Source of the DNA: Haliea sp. E1-2-M8
GTDB lineage: Bacteria > Pseudomonadota > Gammaproteobacteria > Pseudomonadales > Halieaceae
NCBI RefSeq assembly: GCF_030649675.1
Contig: NZ_JAUTDR010000029.1
Coordinates: 1 to 39,720 of the forward strand
Length of the DNA: 39,720 nucleotides
Direction of reading: 5' to 3'
A program made the position numbers and the translations under genes. The notes below the pieces were generated by a model that was given only the letters and a program-made list of their open reading frames with translations, did no database searches and was not told the origin of the DNA. Positions 24,184-33,070 of the stretch are shown piece after piece. Positions within the stretch are counted from its first letter, which is position 1; every line of letters starts with the position of its first letter.

Positions 24184-25299
24184 CTAATCCGGCGCCCCGG
24201 CGAGAGTTGAATAGTCGGTATAGCCACGCTCATCGCCCCCATAAAAGGTGCTTTCGTCCCATTCGTTGAGCTGCGCGCCGACGCGGAGGCGTTCCGGAAG
24301 GTCGGGGTTGGCAATGAAGGGACGGCCGAAGGTCACCAGATCGGTTTTGCCGGCGGCCATGCGTTCACGAGCCTCGTCGGCAGTGTAGTCACCGTTGGCG
24401 ATATAGGCACGCGAGAATCCTTTCTGGATGGCCTCAATCACTGCGTCGGGACGGCCAGAGACGTGATTGCCCTGGAAGGAATCCTCAACTACCTCAATAA
24501 AGGCGATCCCGAAAGCGTCAAGTCTTCTGGCGAAGGCGCCGAAAGTTGCTACCGGATCGGCATCTTCCATGGCGTTGAAACTCCCGGTGGGACTGACCCG
24601 TACGCCGACGCGATCCGCGCCCCAGACCTCCACTACCGCCTCGACCACCGCCAATGGCAGACGGAGGCGATTGTCCAGCGAGCCGCCATAGGCGTCGTCG
24701 CGATGGTTGCTGCAGCTTCGCAGGAACTGGTCCAGCAGGTAACCGTTGGCGGCGTGAACCTCGACCCCGTCGAAGCCGGCGCGCTTGGCGTTCTTGGCTC
24801 CCTGGCGGAACTGCTCGACTATGTCGGGCATCTCCTCGAGCGTCAACGCCCGTGGCGTCGGAATCTGGACCATGCCGGAGTCGGCGCTGACGTAAGTCTC
24901 GGCGCCTTCCGGTTTGATGGCAGAGGGCGCCACAGGCGCATTGCCGTCGGGCTGCAGGTCCGGGTGCGAGATGCGCCCAACGTGCCAAAGCTGCAGGATG
25001 ATGCGGCCGCCCTCCTCGTGCACTGCGTCGGTCACGCGACGCCAGCCATCGATCTGCGCCTCGGAGTAGATGCCCGGGGTAAAGGCGTAACCCTTGCCCT
25101 GGGGCGAGACCTGAGTCGCCTCGGAGATGATCAGCCCGGCACCGGCACGCTGACGGTAGTATTCCACATTCATGTCGTTCGGAATATCTCCGGGCTGTGT
25201 GGCCCGCGAGCGCGTCAGCGGCGCCATCAAAACCCGGTTGGGGAGTGTCAGGTCCCCGAGGACAAAGGGTTTGAACAGAATATCGTCTTGCTCGGTCAT
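24184..25299 (-). CDS. nemA: Old yellow enzyme family alkene/N-ethylmaleimide reductase
   Basis: FMN-dependent reductase that uses NADPH to reduce activated C=C bonds, nitroesters or maleimides. It is a TIM barrel of 371 residues, full length. Visible motifs are FKPFVLGDLTLPNRVLMAPL (FMN-binding start), LWHVGRISH, the substrate-activating His/Asn pair in EVHAANGYLLDQFLR, and the phosphate-binding VTFGRPFIANPDLPERL. The catalytic Tyr is probably in DDAYGGSLDNR-adjacent sequence. AAAGGAG lies before the ATG. It is intact and monocistronic in appearance; the neighbours on both sides are damaged or unusual. Confidence 0.9.
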   Translation of the reverse strand: MTEQDDILFKPFVLGDLTLPNRVLMAPLTRSRATQPGDIPNDMNVEYYRQRAGAGLIISEATQVSPQGKGYAFTPGIYSEAQIDGWRRVTDAVHEEGGRIILQLWHVGRISHPDLQPDGNAPVAPSAIKPEGAETYVSADSGMVQIPTPRALTLEEMPDIVEQFRQGAKNAKRAGFDGVEVHAANGYLLDQFLRSCSNHRDDAYGGSLDNRLRLPLAVVEAVVEVWGADRVGVRVSPTGSFNAMEDADPVATFGAFARRLDAFGIAFIEVVEDSFQGNHVSGRPDAVIEAIQKGFSRAYIANGDYTADEARERMAAGKTDLVTFGRPFIANPDLPERLRVGAQLNEWDESTFYGGDERGYTDYSTLAGAPD

Positions 25300-25390
25300 T
25301 GATTTCTCCTTTAATCGGGTAGGCTTCGGGTGGCTGGCAGGTCGCGTCGCCAGCCGACCGGGCCGCAGGCCAGGCCGCGCGCCACAGCCT

Positions 25391-26209
25391 TCAGCGAGCC
25401 GCCGTTGCGGTTTTCTGCTGCAGCTCCCTGGCCTGCTGCAGGTGCATCGTGACCATCTTGCGAGTCTTGTTCAGGTGGTTTCGGACTTCCTCGTTGTCGG
25501 TCATCGCGAGGCGCTCATCGATCATGTTCTGGCCGTTGGAGTGCGCCTTGACCGCGAAATCAATGTACGCACGTCCGAACGCATCGCCATCAAGCAACAC
25601 GATTTCGGCGAGCGCAGCGGCGAGCTTGTCTTTCGCCGCGCGGACGCGCCCGGTCACGACCGGCGTCACATTGTTTTTCATGCCGACTTCGACGGTCGCT
25701 TTGACGTGCTTGCCATGCGACTCGGGCATCATGCGGGCATAGGCCAGAATAGCCTCGTCGACCTTCTTGTTCTTGGCAATCATGGCGGCGTGGACCTTGT
25801 CCATATCGCCGGCGATCAACAGGGCGAGCGTTTCGGAGTCCGGGTCCGCTGACTCGCCATTTGCGTCCTCTGGCCTGGGTGCGCCAGGAATCGAGACGGT
25901 GTCGGTGTCGGCTGCCACCTTGAGGGCGGGCGGCTCACACTGCAGTCCCGAAGTGATGGCAGGACTCTCGGCCGTGGTGCGCGCCATCACCGCTTCGCCA
26001 AACTCCTTGCGCGCTTGCTGGACATTCTTCTTGCCCTCGATCACCTCATGCGCGAGGTGTAGCGTCAGGACGTTGTTGCTCTCGAGATCGCACCGTGCGG
26101 ACAACTCACCGCCTACGCGATAGATCGTGGTGGTGCGGTCGAATGCGAGCACTTCGTCCGCCTTGTCGGGCGGCACATCGTAGCTGATCGTGTGCTGGAG
26201 GTAGTCCAT
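25391..26209 (-). CDS. DUF4142-domain protein with an unusual N-terminal extension
   Basis: The C-terminal 160 residues are a DUF4142 four-helix unit (KVDEAILAYARMMPESHGKH; LDGDAFGRAYIDFAVKAHS; RKMVTMHLQQARELQQ), typical of periplasmic proteins. The first 100 residues (HTISYDVPPDKADEVLAFD; SARCDLESNNVLTLHLAHE) belong to something else that I do not recognise. The ATG at 26209 has no ribosome-binding site and no signal peptide. An ATG at 26307 with a strong AGGAGAAAGAACT leader and a signal-like start (MTKLKPAIGALVA) sits in another frame and stops after 19 codons. The frame at 26209 stays open well upstream. The gene is probably a deletion fusion or frameshifted product. Confidence 0.6.
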   Translation of the reverse strand: MDYLQHTISYDVPPDKADEVLAFDRTTTIYRVGGELSARCDLESNNVLTLHLAHEVIEGKKNVQQARKEFGEAVMARTTAESPAITSGLQCEPPALKVAADTDTVSIPGAPRPEDANGESADPDSETLALLIAGDMDKVHAAMIAKNKKVDEAILAYARMMPESHGKHVKATVEVGMKNNVTPVVTGRVRAAKDKLAAALAEIVLLDGDAFGRAYIDFAVKAHSNGQNMIDERLAMTDNEEVRNHLNKTRKMVTMHLQQARELQQKTATAAR

Positions 26210-26528
26210 GTGAACGATCGGGAAGTGGTGCGGCAGCTCCTCGCGAGTCAGCAGGATACGCTTGAAGGGGCCACAAGCGCGCCAATAGCTGGTTTCAGCT
26301 TGGTCATAGTTCTTTCTCCTGAGGTTCTGGTAGGTGTATATGAAGCAGGAGAACCATTAAAGCTCTGGTAGGGGTATGTCGTCGGTGGGTTTCCGAACAT
26401 AGCATCGGGCATGAGTTCAAGAGGTGGCATGATGAAACTCTCTTACTCTGTGCGCTGACGAATATGTTGGCAAACGCACGGATCGCCTGGCTTGATGAGT
26501 GAACAATGGATGCAGTCAGGAGATGAGC

Positions 26529-27902
26529 ATGCCAGACCAGATCGCACCGCAAAACACCGCCAAAGCCGCACTCCGGTCCGTAGTGGCATTGCCAGCCATG
26601 CTTGTCTTGCTCACAGCCTGCGGAGACCATGCACGGTTGCCTGCGGAAGCCGGGACCGGCGCTGATCCTGTATTGCTGCAGCCCAACCCCACCCTGATTC
26701 CCACCATCGAGATCGCGCCGGCGGTCGGATGGACAGACGGTGCTACTCCGACCCCGGCCGCGGACCTGGAGGTGACTGCCTTTGCCACGGGCCTGGACCA
26801 CCCGCGCTGGCTGTACGTCCTGCCCAATGGCGACGTGCTGGTCGCCGAGACCAACGCGCCACCGGGAAAAAGCGGAATCGACGGCATCAAGGGCTGGGTA
26901 ATGAAACGGGTGATGAAACGCGCCGGCGCCGCGGTACCGAGCGCCAATCGCATCACCCTCCTGCGCGATACCGATGGCGACGGCAAGGCCGAATTCCGCA
27001 GCGTGTTTCTCCAGGGCCTGCATTCGCCTTTCGGCATGGCGCTGGTCGGAAACACCTTATACGTGGCCAACGCCAATGCATTGCTGAAAGTGCCCTATCA
27101 GACCGGCGACACAAGCATCACCGGAGCCCCTGCCAAGGTTACGGATCTGCCCGGCATGGGCGACGAGTTGAACCATCACTGGACCAAGAGCCTGCTCGCC
27201 AGCGCCGATGGCGCCCGCCTGTATGTGGGCGTCGGCTCCAACAGCAATATCGGTGAGAACGGCATGCAGGTCGAGCACATGCGCGCGGCGATACTTGAGG
27301 TTGATCCTGCCACCGGCACTACGCGGATCTTCGCTTCAGGCCTGCGCAACCCGGTCGGCCTGGACTGGGAACCGCACACAGGCGCGCTGTGGGCGGTTGT
27401 CAACGAACGCGACGAACTCGGCAGCGATCTGGTGCCCGATTACCTGACCTCGGTCCGCCGGGACGCTTTCTACGGCTGGCCCTACAGCTATTACGGCCAG
27501 CACGTCGATGAGCGCGTGAGCCCGCAACGGCCCGAACTGGTGGCTAGCGCAGTTTCACCTGATTTCGCCCTAGGCGCGCACGTAGCACCCCTGGGTCTGG
27601 CCTTCAACAACAGCGGCGTGGCCGGCCTTGGCGAGGGCGCGTTCGTCGGCCTCCATGGTTCCTGGAACCGGCAACCCTTGAATGGCTATGAAGTCGTCTT
27701 TGTACCGTTCACCGGCGGCCGGCCGACTGGTTCGATACAGGTGGTGCTGTCCGGCTTCGTGGACACGGACGGCAATGCCCGTGGGCGGCCCGTAGGGGTG
27801 GCATTGGATGGACGTGGAGGTCTGCTGGTAGCCGATGACGTCGGCAACTCGGTATGGCGTGTAACGCCGGCGCGCGAACGCGAGGCAAACCGATGGAATT
27901 GA
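26529..27902 (+). CDS. Sorbosone dehydrogenase/PQQ-type glucose dehydrogenase-like lipoprotein
   Basis: A six-bladed beta-propeller of the sugar/sorbosone dehydrogenase family (PQQ-dependent in characterised members), exported as a lipoprotein: the signal ends in LVLLTACGD with lipid on the Cys. Propeller repeats are seen in [53 protein letters not shown] and [22 protein letters not shown] at 26529 fits AGGAG six bases away; a GTG at 26499 would lengthen the signal needlessly. It gives 457 residues. Its last 10 bases overlap the flavodoxin-type reductase gene, so the two are probably translated together. The substrate is unknown. Confidence 0.83.
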   Translation: MPDQIAPQNTAKAALRSVVALPAMLVLLTACGDHARLPAEAGTGADPVLLQPNPTLIPTIEIAPAVGWTDGATPTPAADLEVTAFATGLDHPRWLYVLPNGDVLVAETNAPPGKSGIDGIKGWVMKRVMKRAGAAVPSANRITLLRDTDGDGKAEFRSVFLQGLHSPFGMALVGNTLYVANANALLKVPYQTGDTSITGAPAKVTDLPGMGDELNHHWTKSLLASADGARLYVGVGSNSNIGENGMQVEHMRAAILEVDPATGTTRIFASGLRNPVGLDWEPHTGALWAVVNERDELGSDLVPDYLTSVRRDAFYGWPYSYYGQHVDERVSPQRPELVASAVSPDFALGAHVAPLGLAFNNSGVAGLGEGAFVGLHGSWNRQPLNGYEVVFVPFTGGRPTGSIQVVLSGFVDTDGNARGRPVGVALDGRGGLLVADDVGNSVWRVTPAREREANRWN

Positions 27903-28639
27903 ATGAACGACAAACCGCACTTTGCGACCAAAACGACAACGATTTTTCAGATCTCAGGGCCGTTTTTTTCAATTGTACCCTGAAGCTTCCCGATCAGGAA
28001 TCGCATACCGCGCTGCTGATGGGCGCATCTGCCGAGATCATGCGCCGGAACGGTGTTATCGTTGACGACATGCGCGGCACCGCCCACCGCATCGCCTTCG
28101 GTGTCCAGCCCGACATGCGCGAGCACGGCTGGGAATACGACGACTGGCCAGACCTGTGGCAGCGGATCGAGGCCGCCGACATTCTGGTGCTTGGCACGCC
28201 GATCTGGCTGGGCGAGCAATCCTCGGTCTGCCGACTGCTGATTGAACGCCTGTACGCCATGTCGGGACGTCTGAATGTCAAAGGACAGTCCATCTTTTAT
28301 GGCAAGACCGGGGGTGTCGTGGTCACCGGTAACGAGGACGGAGCAAAGCATGTGGCAATGAATGTACTCTATTCACTCTCGCATCTGGGCTACCTGATTC
28401 CACCGCAAGCAGACTGCGGCTGGCTTGGCGAAGCCGGACCGGGCCCGAGCTATGGCGACGATGGAGCGGGCCTCGACAATGAATTCACCCAGCGCAACAC
28501 GACAATCATGAGCTGGAATCTGCTGCATGTGGCGCGGATGCTTAAAGACGCCGGCGGCCTTCCCAATCACGGCAACGACCGCAAGGCGTGGTCAGCTGGT
28601 TGCCGGTTCGATTACGAAAATCCCGAACACCGAAGCTGA
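27893..28639 (+). CDS. NADPH-dependent FMN reductase/flavodoxin-fold protein
   Basis: 248 residues of flavodoxin-like fold that bind FMN. The first strand is [20 protein letters not shown] (phosphate loop with Ser/Thr), followed by [20 protein letters not shown] and [20 protein letters not shown], typical of the NADPH-dependent FMN reductase family. The C-terminal part ends in [14 protein letters not shown]. The ATG at 27893 overlaps the propeller gene, with GAGG a few bases before it. Its probable role is a flavin or quinone reductase supplying or taking electrons near the periplasmic dehydrogenase; this pairing is inference. It converges on the haloacid dehalogenase gene with 14 bases between. 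Confidence 0.82.
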   Translation: MELNERQTALCDQNDNDFSDLRAVFFNCTLKLPDQESHTALLMGASAEIMRRNGVIVDDMRGTAHRIAFGVQPDMREHGWEYDDWPDLWQRIEAADILVLGTPIWLGEQSSVCRLLIERLYAMSGRLNVKGQSIFYGKTGGVVVTGNEDGAKHVAMNVLYSLSHLGYLIPPQADCGWLGEAGPGPSYGDDGAGLDNEFTQRNTTIMSWNLLHVARMLKDAGGLPNHGNDRKAWSAGCRFDYENPEHRS

Positions 28640-28653
28640 GCAGATCAGCGGCT

Positions 28654-29352
28654 TTAAACCTTTAGCCGTTGAACTGCCAGATCCACCGCATCGACTAGGT
28701 TGGCAACCTGGTGGTCAGGGCTATCCATCAGGGGATGGTAGAGCGACTCCTGGCGTTGAATCCAGATGCCATGAAATCCGGCGCGGATAGCGCCGTGGAT
28801 ATCCCAGGCATGAGCCGCCACCAGCAGTGCATTTTCCGGGGCACAGGAGTATTTCATTGCCGCTTGCTGGTAAAGAGCTGCTTGCGGTTTCCAGACTCTG
28901 AAGTCCTCCACCGATACGATATCGTCAACCAGGTGTTCGATGCCGTTGTCCCGAACCAGCTTCTCTGTATTGACCCTGGATCCATTGGTAAGCAGAACGG
29001 CCTGGCAAGCCGAAGGCTTGAGTTTTTCAAGTGCGGGTTTGACATCCCCGTGAGCAGGGAGCTGGGAGAAGGCGGACAGGATATCCTTCAGCGTTCCTTC
29101 ATCGGCCTCGTGGCCACGGCTGTGAAGCAGGACCTTCAGCGTGCCTTTGGCGATTTCCGGAAAGGTGTGAAACACACCGCTGGCGGAGAGAGCGAAGGCA
29201 TCTCTAAGCAGCTGGGCGAAGAACAGCCGGTCCGTGCCGGGGGGCAGATTGAGCTCCGTCAGTTTTTCTTCCAGCGGGGACAGGGAAAAAACAGTTTCCA
29301 CGACATCGAAAAATACAATACGTGTTTCTGGTTTTGGGGGTTGCTGGGACAT
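28654..29352 (-). CDS. Haloacid dehalogenase type II (HAD superfamily)
   Basis: Hydrolase of the L-2-haloacid dehalogenase group. Motif I is VFFDVVETVFSLSPL with the nucleophilic Asp, although the usual DxxGT is DVVET. Motif II is VLLTNGSR (Thr/Ser and Asn), motif III is the Lys in RVWKPQAALYQQA, and motif IV is LLVAAHAWDIHGAIRAG. The halide-cradle Arg region is plausible. ATG at 29352 is chosen over 29415 because GGTGGA precedes it by six bases. 232 residues is normal. It may act on a haloacid or simply be a phosphatase-like HAD; the AHAWD motif favours the dehalogenase type. Confidence 0.84.
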   Translation of the reverse strand: MSQQPPKPETRIVFFDVVETVFSLSPLEEKLTELNLPPGTDRLFFAQLLRDAFALSASGVFHTFPEIAKGTLKVLLHSRGHEADEGTLKDILSAFSQLPAHGDVKPALEKLKPSACQAVLLTNGSRVNTEKLVRDNGIEHLVDDIVSVEDFRVWKPQAALYQQAAMKYSCAPENALLVAAHAWDIHGAIRAGFHGIWIQRQESLYHPLMDSPDHQVANLVDAVDLAVQRLKV

Positions 29353-29463
29353 CAGGTTCCACCTTCCTGCATCGGAATGCAGAACGTCTGCATTCCCGCT
29401 TTTTTGACCAGGCAATGCGTTACCAGTTCATCCAGAACCTCTGCGATCCGCCGGCGGGTATTG

Positions 29464-29880
29464 TCAGAATGGTGATCGAGTACGATCTCGGTCGTCGACA
29501 GTCCAGCGAGTATCCAGATCCCTCAACATGTAGACCGCAATACAGGCAGCCAGCATCGGCCAGGCGGCAAAGAAAAGCAGGTTATTAAAGGCATCAAGAT
29601 ACTGCTGCCACGAAGACAGTGTAGAAATACTGTGCAGCGCAAGAATGATTCCGTAGCTGTACCGCTTCAGAAAGCCTGCCACAAACGCCAGCACTACCAG
29701 CAGCTGCAGGAAGCCAATAATCATGAAAGTGGCGCCTGACAGCCCGCTCAGGCCGTAGAAATTCTCGAACACGGCGCCGCTGTGCTGCGGATTTATGAAC
29801 TTGTCCAAAGTCCACATGATCATCACGATGAAAACCCCAAGACGCAGTAGCAGCAGGGCATTGGCAATGCGTTGTTCCAT
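29464..29880 (-). CDS. DoxX-like four-helix membrane protein
   Basis: 138 residues with four transmembrane segments: LLLLRLGVFIVMIMWTLDKF, TFMIIGFLQLLVVLAFVAGF, YSYGIILALHSISTLSSW and LLFFAAWPMLAACIAVYML. The arrangement, with a Lys/Asp-containing first loop, resembles DoxX/YphA membrane proteins, which are linked to thiol or redox stress in some bacteria. ATG at 29880 follows TAGGTG at a short spacing. It is upstream of the HAD gene on the same strand with 111 bases between, so a common transcript is possible. Confidence 0.7.
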   Translation of the reverse strand: MEQRIANALLLLRLGVFIVMIMWTLDKFINPQHSGAVFENFYGLSGLSGATFMIIGFLQLLVVLAFVAGFLKRYSYGIILALHSISTLSSWQQYLDAFNNLLFFAAWPMLAACIAVYMLRDLDTRWTVDDRDRTRSPF

Positions 29881-29886
29881 AATCAC

Positions 29887-30310
29887 CTATCTTATGAGAT
29901 TCCCGTGGCGTCAGCGTAAGAGGTTTTTCTGGTTCGTTATCACTTACGCGACATTGATTCCGAAACGCGGCGTTTGTTACACAGTCTGAACATTTTCATA
30001 GAGACAACAGGAATATCAAGACCATAAACATCGGTTTGTAACGAATATCCGCTAGATGCATCTATTTGAGGTGTTCAGTTGCTGACGCTTCGCCAGCCGT
30101 CCAGCGACCAATCACAGTTGATCGGGGACGCTGAGTGCCGCGCGCATGTTGAGCGGGATCGGGCGGATTCTGGGATTGTAGTGCGAGCTGCGTGATGTTG
30201 AATCGGGGATGGCGGGGGTCGTGATCGGATCTACCTAGCGTTTATTCTTTGCCGGGCAGGTTGGGGGGTAAGTGTGACTTTCGTTGTAAGCTTTTGATTT
30301 TTAGGGCTAT
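29887..30310. other. Chromosomal flank before the mobile element, no gene seen
   Basis: About 420 bp of mixed composition between the DoxX-like gene and the attachment-like hairpin. No frame of useful length has a ribosome-binding site or a recognisable motif, and no tRNA is present. It probably marks chromosomal sequence next to the insertion point. Confidence 0.45.
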
Positions 30311-30333
30311 TTGGCGGAGAGAGAGTCCGCCAA
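30311..30333. repeat. Candidate attachment core: perfect inverted repeat resembling a tRNA-Ser 3' end
   Basis: TTGGCGGA and TCCGCCAA form a perfect 8-bp stem around GAGAGAG. Read on the minus strand, CTCTCTCTCCGCCA (30325-30312) matches the 3' end of bacterial serine tRNAs including CCA. It sits 165 bases before a P4-type integrase gene, the expected place for the att core. No rest of a tRNA follows on the right, so if real this is the distal copy and the tRNA lies at the other end of the element. Confidence 0.45.
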
Positions 30334-30459
30334 TTCTAGGTAACTGCCAGCCACTACAAATCGCTCAAAGTTCTGCTATTAAGCCAACGAAACCGCCACA
30401 ATAGCAACAAAACGTTAACTAGCCATAACAACTAATACGGCCTATTATCAGCGCAAAGG

Positions 30460-30479
30460 TGTACCCTGAAATGTACCCT
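30460..30479 (+). repeat. Direct TGTACCCT repeats upstream of the integrase gene
   Basis: TGTACCCT occurs at 30460-30467 and again at 30472-30479, a 12-bp period, immediately before the integrase start region. Placement suggests arm-type integrase binding sites or an autoregulatory operator. Confidence 0.4.
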
Positions 30480-30498
30480 AATGATAGGACTGGCCGAA

Positions 30499-31758
30499 AT
30501 GAGTAAGCAAATCAAAGCAACCACTGCCCGAGGAGTTTCTAGCCTGCTGAAGACCGGGGCGCCTGGCCTCTACTCGTCCGGGAAGGGCCTTTACCTGAAG
30601 GTGAACGGCATCAATTCTGGGTCATGGATCTTTCGATACAAGATAAACGGCAAAACGGGAAAAATCGGCCTTGGCTCGAGCGATACGGTTGGTCTTGCCG
30701 AGGCGGCCCTGCTAGCCGCTGAGCAGCGCAAACTGACAGCCAAAGGGGTAGACCCCAAAGCGCATCGTGAAGCAGTAGAGAAGCAAGCAGAGGCACAGGG
30801 CGTGACCTTTGATATGGTGGCGGCCGATTACATCGCAGCCCAACGCTCAAGCTGGAAAAACGCCAAGCACGCTCAGCAATGGGAGAATACCCTCGCTACC
30901 TACGCCAGCCCAATCATTGGCAATCTGGCGCCGGCCGATGTAACAACCGAGCAAGTTCTGGAGATCCTGCAACCGATATGGAATACCAAGAACGAGACGG
31001 CCGACCGCGTGCGTAATCGTATTGAAAAGGTCTTGAATGCGGCCAAGGCTCGCAAGCTGCGCACCGGCGAAAACGTGGCGGCATGGCGTGGTCACCTGGA
31101 GCTTCTGCTAGCCAAGCGTACAACCACAGACCGCAAGCACCATCCTGCCTTGCCCTGGGATCGGATGAGTGCTTTCTGGTCTGAGCTGAGTAAGAAGACC
31201 TCCGCAAGCGCCCAAGCCCTACAACTGGCCATTCTAACAGGGCTTCGCACTGGCGAGATATTAGGCGCGTACTGGTCTGAATTCGATCTAGAGCGCCGCA
31301 TCTGGACGGTTCCCGCCCGTCGAATGAAGATCAAAACCAAGGATCATCGGGTGCCCTTGAGCGGCGCCGCATTGAATTTGCTAGAAACCATTCCTCGCTC
31401 CAGCAGCGGACTTCTATTCGAGGGGCTCAAAGTAGGCAGGCCGATCAGCAACATGGCCATGCTAATGCTGGTGCGCGGCATGGATGAGACTCAGGCCGGT
31501 GGCTGGCGCGACAATCAGGGTAACATTATCACCCCTCACGGCTTTCGTTCGACTTTTCGGGACTGGGCGGCTGAGAATACCGCTTTTGAGAACATTGTTG
31601 TTGAACAGGCGCTGGCACATACCATCGCAAACCAAGCCGAAGCCGCATACCGGCGGGGTGACCTGCTTGAGCGGCGCCGAGAACTCATGGAGGCCTGGGC
31701 TAGGTATGTGACCATACCCACTGCATCCAACCTGGTGAGTTTCAAGCAAAACGTATAA
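30499..31758 (+). CDS. int: P4-type tyrosine integrase
   Basis: Site-specific recombinase that inserts and excises the element. The N-terminal DUF4102-type arm-binding domain (SSGKGLYLKVNGINSGSWIF) is followed by a core-binding SAM-like region (GVTFDMVAADYIAAQRSSWK) and the catalytic domain with R in ILTGLRTGEILG, a Lys in KIKTKDHRVPLS, HxxR in TPHGFRSTFRDWA, a His in EQALAHTI and the nucleophilic Tyr in AEAAYRRGDLLERR. ATG at 30499 has AGGA nine bases upstream; an ATG at 30481 lies directly behind the TGTACCCT repeats without a ribosome-binding site. It is 419 residues, full length. It is the left-end gene of the island and reads into it. Confidence 0.93.
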   Translation: MSKQIKATTARGVSSLLKTGAPGLYSSGKGLYLKVNGINSGSWIFRYKINGKTGKIGLGSSDTVGLAEAALLAAEQRKLTAKGVDPKAHREAVEKQAEAQGVTFDMVAADYIAAQRSSWKNAKHAQQWENTLATYASPIIGNLAPADVTTEQVLEILQPIWNTKNETADRVRNRIEKVLNAAKARKLRTGENVAAWRGHLELLLAKRTTTDRKHHPALPWDRMSAFWSELSKKTSASAQALQLAILTGLRTGEILGAYWSEFDLERRIWTVPARRMKIKTKDHRVPLSGAALNLLETIPRSSSGLLFEGLKVGRPISNMAMLMLVRGMDETQAGGWRDNQGNIITPHGFRSTFRDWAAENTAFENIVVEQALAHTIANQAEAAYRRGDLLERRRELMEAWARYVTIPTASNLVSFKQNV

Positions 31759-31766
31759 CGATTTTC

Positions 31767-31820
31767 GGCTGGCCTAGCTCGACGGAGCGAAAAGCGGGAT
31801 TCCCACCCGCCTGGCCAGCC
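31767..31820 (+). ncRNA. 54-nt three-way-junction element in the leader after the integrase
   Basis: An outer 8-bp stem GGCTGGCC/GGCCAGCC (31767-31774, 31813-31820) encloses two hairpins: GCTC-GACG-GAGC (31777-31788) and GCGGG-7 nt loop-CCCGC (31794-31810). All pairs are Watson-Crick. It looks like a tRNA lacking a T arm, or a structured leader of the next gene, 36 bases downstream. Whether it acts as RNA or DNA is unknown. Confidence 0.4.
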
Positions 31821-31856
31821 ACTCTATTCAACGGGAAAACCTGGGGAGGGTGGTCG

Positions 31857-32606
31857 ATGGCGAAAATTGATCGGGTAGAAGACCTGCCGGATTGGTTCGA
31901 TTTGGATAAATACCAACTTTGTAAATCATTCGCGGCAGTTGACTGGCTGAGCAATCTGGAGACTCGGAGGTCTATTTTCGAACTGATTGCTCTCGGGGAT
32001 GGCGAGGCGACTAAGCGGGCGGAGTACCTTCGCGACGATCCAATTGACAACCTCTTATACTGCTTCGGTGGCGGCCCGGCTAACCCAGTAAGGTCGCTAC
32101 GTTACGCCGATCTAGCGACTCGCGCCTCGTTCGACATCTTACTGGACCCCTTTCTCTCAAAAAACAATGGGCTGTGGGCCAAGATAATAGAACATATGAC
32201 TACTGGAAACTTCTTTCCTAGCAGTGAACTGGGCACCCCGATTGGTAGTGACTGCCTCGATACATACCCTATTTTGGTAGACCTGCGCGCCTCTGACTCA
32301 ATACTAATTGATGCCTTCGCAACATGGCTCCGAGATGCTCGTTCGGAAATTGCCATTGACAGCAAGCGGGAGCGTCCGGCCTACAAGTATTGGGCCAGGT
32401 ATGGCCTGCTCCCATATTTGGATCTACGAATCTGGTCGAAGGAAACCGGACATTCAATTCCGCATCACGTGATGGCGGAAGCTGTAGGGTATCGTAAAGG
32501 AGGTGACAGCTTCCGAAAGACGGTTCCGCCCCTGGCCAAACGCCTGATGGCAGACCTCAGCAACTTGGAGGCGCTAGCAGCAATCGAGGGGAACCCGGAA
32601 GAATAG
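31857..32606 (+). CDS. DUF6387-like protein of unknown function
   Basis: 249 residues with the pattern of DUF6387 proteins found beside integrases in genomic islands: an N-terminal DLPDWFDLDKYQLCKSFAAV and WLSNLETRR, a central hydrophobic-poor region, and a C-terminal helical part (YWARYGLLPYLDLRIWSKET) ending in KTVPPLAKRLMADL. The C-terminal GHSIPHHVMAEAVGYRKGGD could be a helix-turn-helix. GGGAGG precedes the ATG at a good spacing. It follows the integrase on the same strand, separated by the structured leader. The function is not known; a role in island maintenance or defence is inference. Confidence 0.6.
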   Translation: MAKIDRVEDLPDWFDLDKYQLCKSFAAVDWLSNLETRRSIFELIALGDGEATKRAEYLRDDPIDNLLYCFGGGPANPVRSLRYADLATRASFDILLDPFLSKNNGLWAKIIEHMTTGNFFPSSELGTPIGSDCLDTYPILVDLRASDSILIDAFATWLRDARSEIAIDSKRERPAYKYWARYGLLPYLDLRIWSKETGHSIPHHVMAEAVGYRKGGDSFRKTVPPLAKRLMADLSNLEALAAIEGNPEE

Positions 32607-32722
32607 GAGTCCTGAGTCTTTCCGGAAAAACTTAGACCAGAAAGCTCGGCATGGTTTCATCGCCATTTGATCTGTTAAATCTGTAGCCATTGTTATCAAC
32701 CGCCACGAAGGAGGCGCAGAAC

Positions 32723-32917
32723 ATGGCTACCAACCCCCACGCAGCACCACCAGCCGCCCTGACCCGCCCGAAGCAAACAGCTGATCACTTTCAAATCAGC
32801 ATCATGACTTTGCATCGTTGGCGCCACCAGACCGGATTCCCGCAACCGATGAAACGTGGCGCCGTTGTTCTTTACGACATTCCTGCCATAACAGCATGGT
32901 TGAAGGCCGAGGTATGA
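32723..32917 (+). CDS. alpA: AlpA-family DNA-binding regulator/excisionase
   Basis: 64 residues with a MerR-like winged helix: QTADHFQISIMTLHRWRHQT, GFPQPMKRGAVVLYDIPAIT and AWLKAEV. This is the AlpA/excisionase-like layout that controls integrase and excision in P4-type elements and PICIs. A strong AAGGAGG precedes the ATG at 32723; an upstream TTG/ATG-less extension from 32690 lacks support. Its TGA overlaps the next small gene in ATGA, so translation is coupled. Confidence 0.82.
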   Translation: MATNPHAAPPAALTRPKQTADHFQISIMTLHRWRHQTGFPQPMKRGAVVLYDIPAITAWLKAEV

Positions 32918-33069
32918 ACGGATCGTTCTTCAAGTGTCTTCGCGATGACTCGCGGCTAACGAGGAGACAGGTCCGTTTCCGGCTGGCGACAGTTGCAACT
33001 GGCATTCGTAGTGGACTCGAGGTGGCGCCAGAATCAGAACTGTGGCCCTCCAGAAGGAAGCCGGTCTGA
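32914..33069 (+). CDS. Small basic protein coupled to alpA
   Basis: 51 residues (NGSFFKCLRDDSRLTRRQVR and IRSGLEVAPESELW are visible). The ATG overlaps the alpA stop as ATGA, and the stop lies one base before the ATG of the next gene, so it sits tightly in an operon. Its Arg-rich middle may bind nucleic acid. The family is unknown. Confidence 0.5.
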   Translation: MNGSFFKCLRDDSRLTRRQVRFRLATVATGIRSGLEVAPESELWPSRRKPV

Positions 33070-33070
33070 G

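Noticed and set aside
31767-31820. A functional tRNA-Gly
   Set aside because: The fold lacks a T arm and a proper variable region, and the 3' end is not a normal CCA acceptor; kept only as a structured element.
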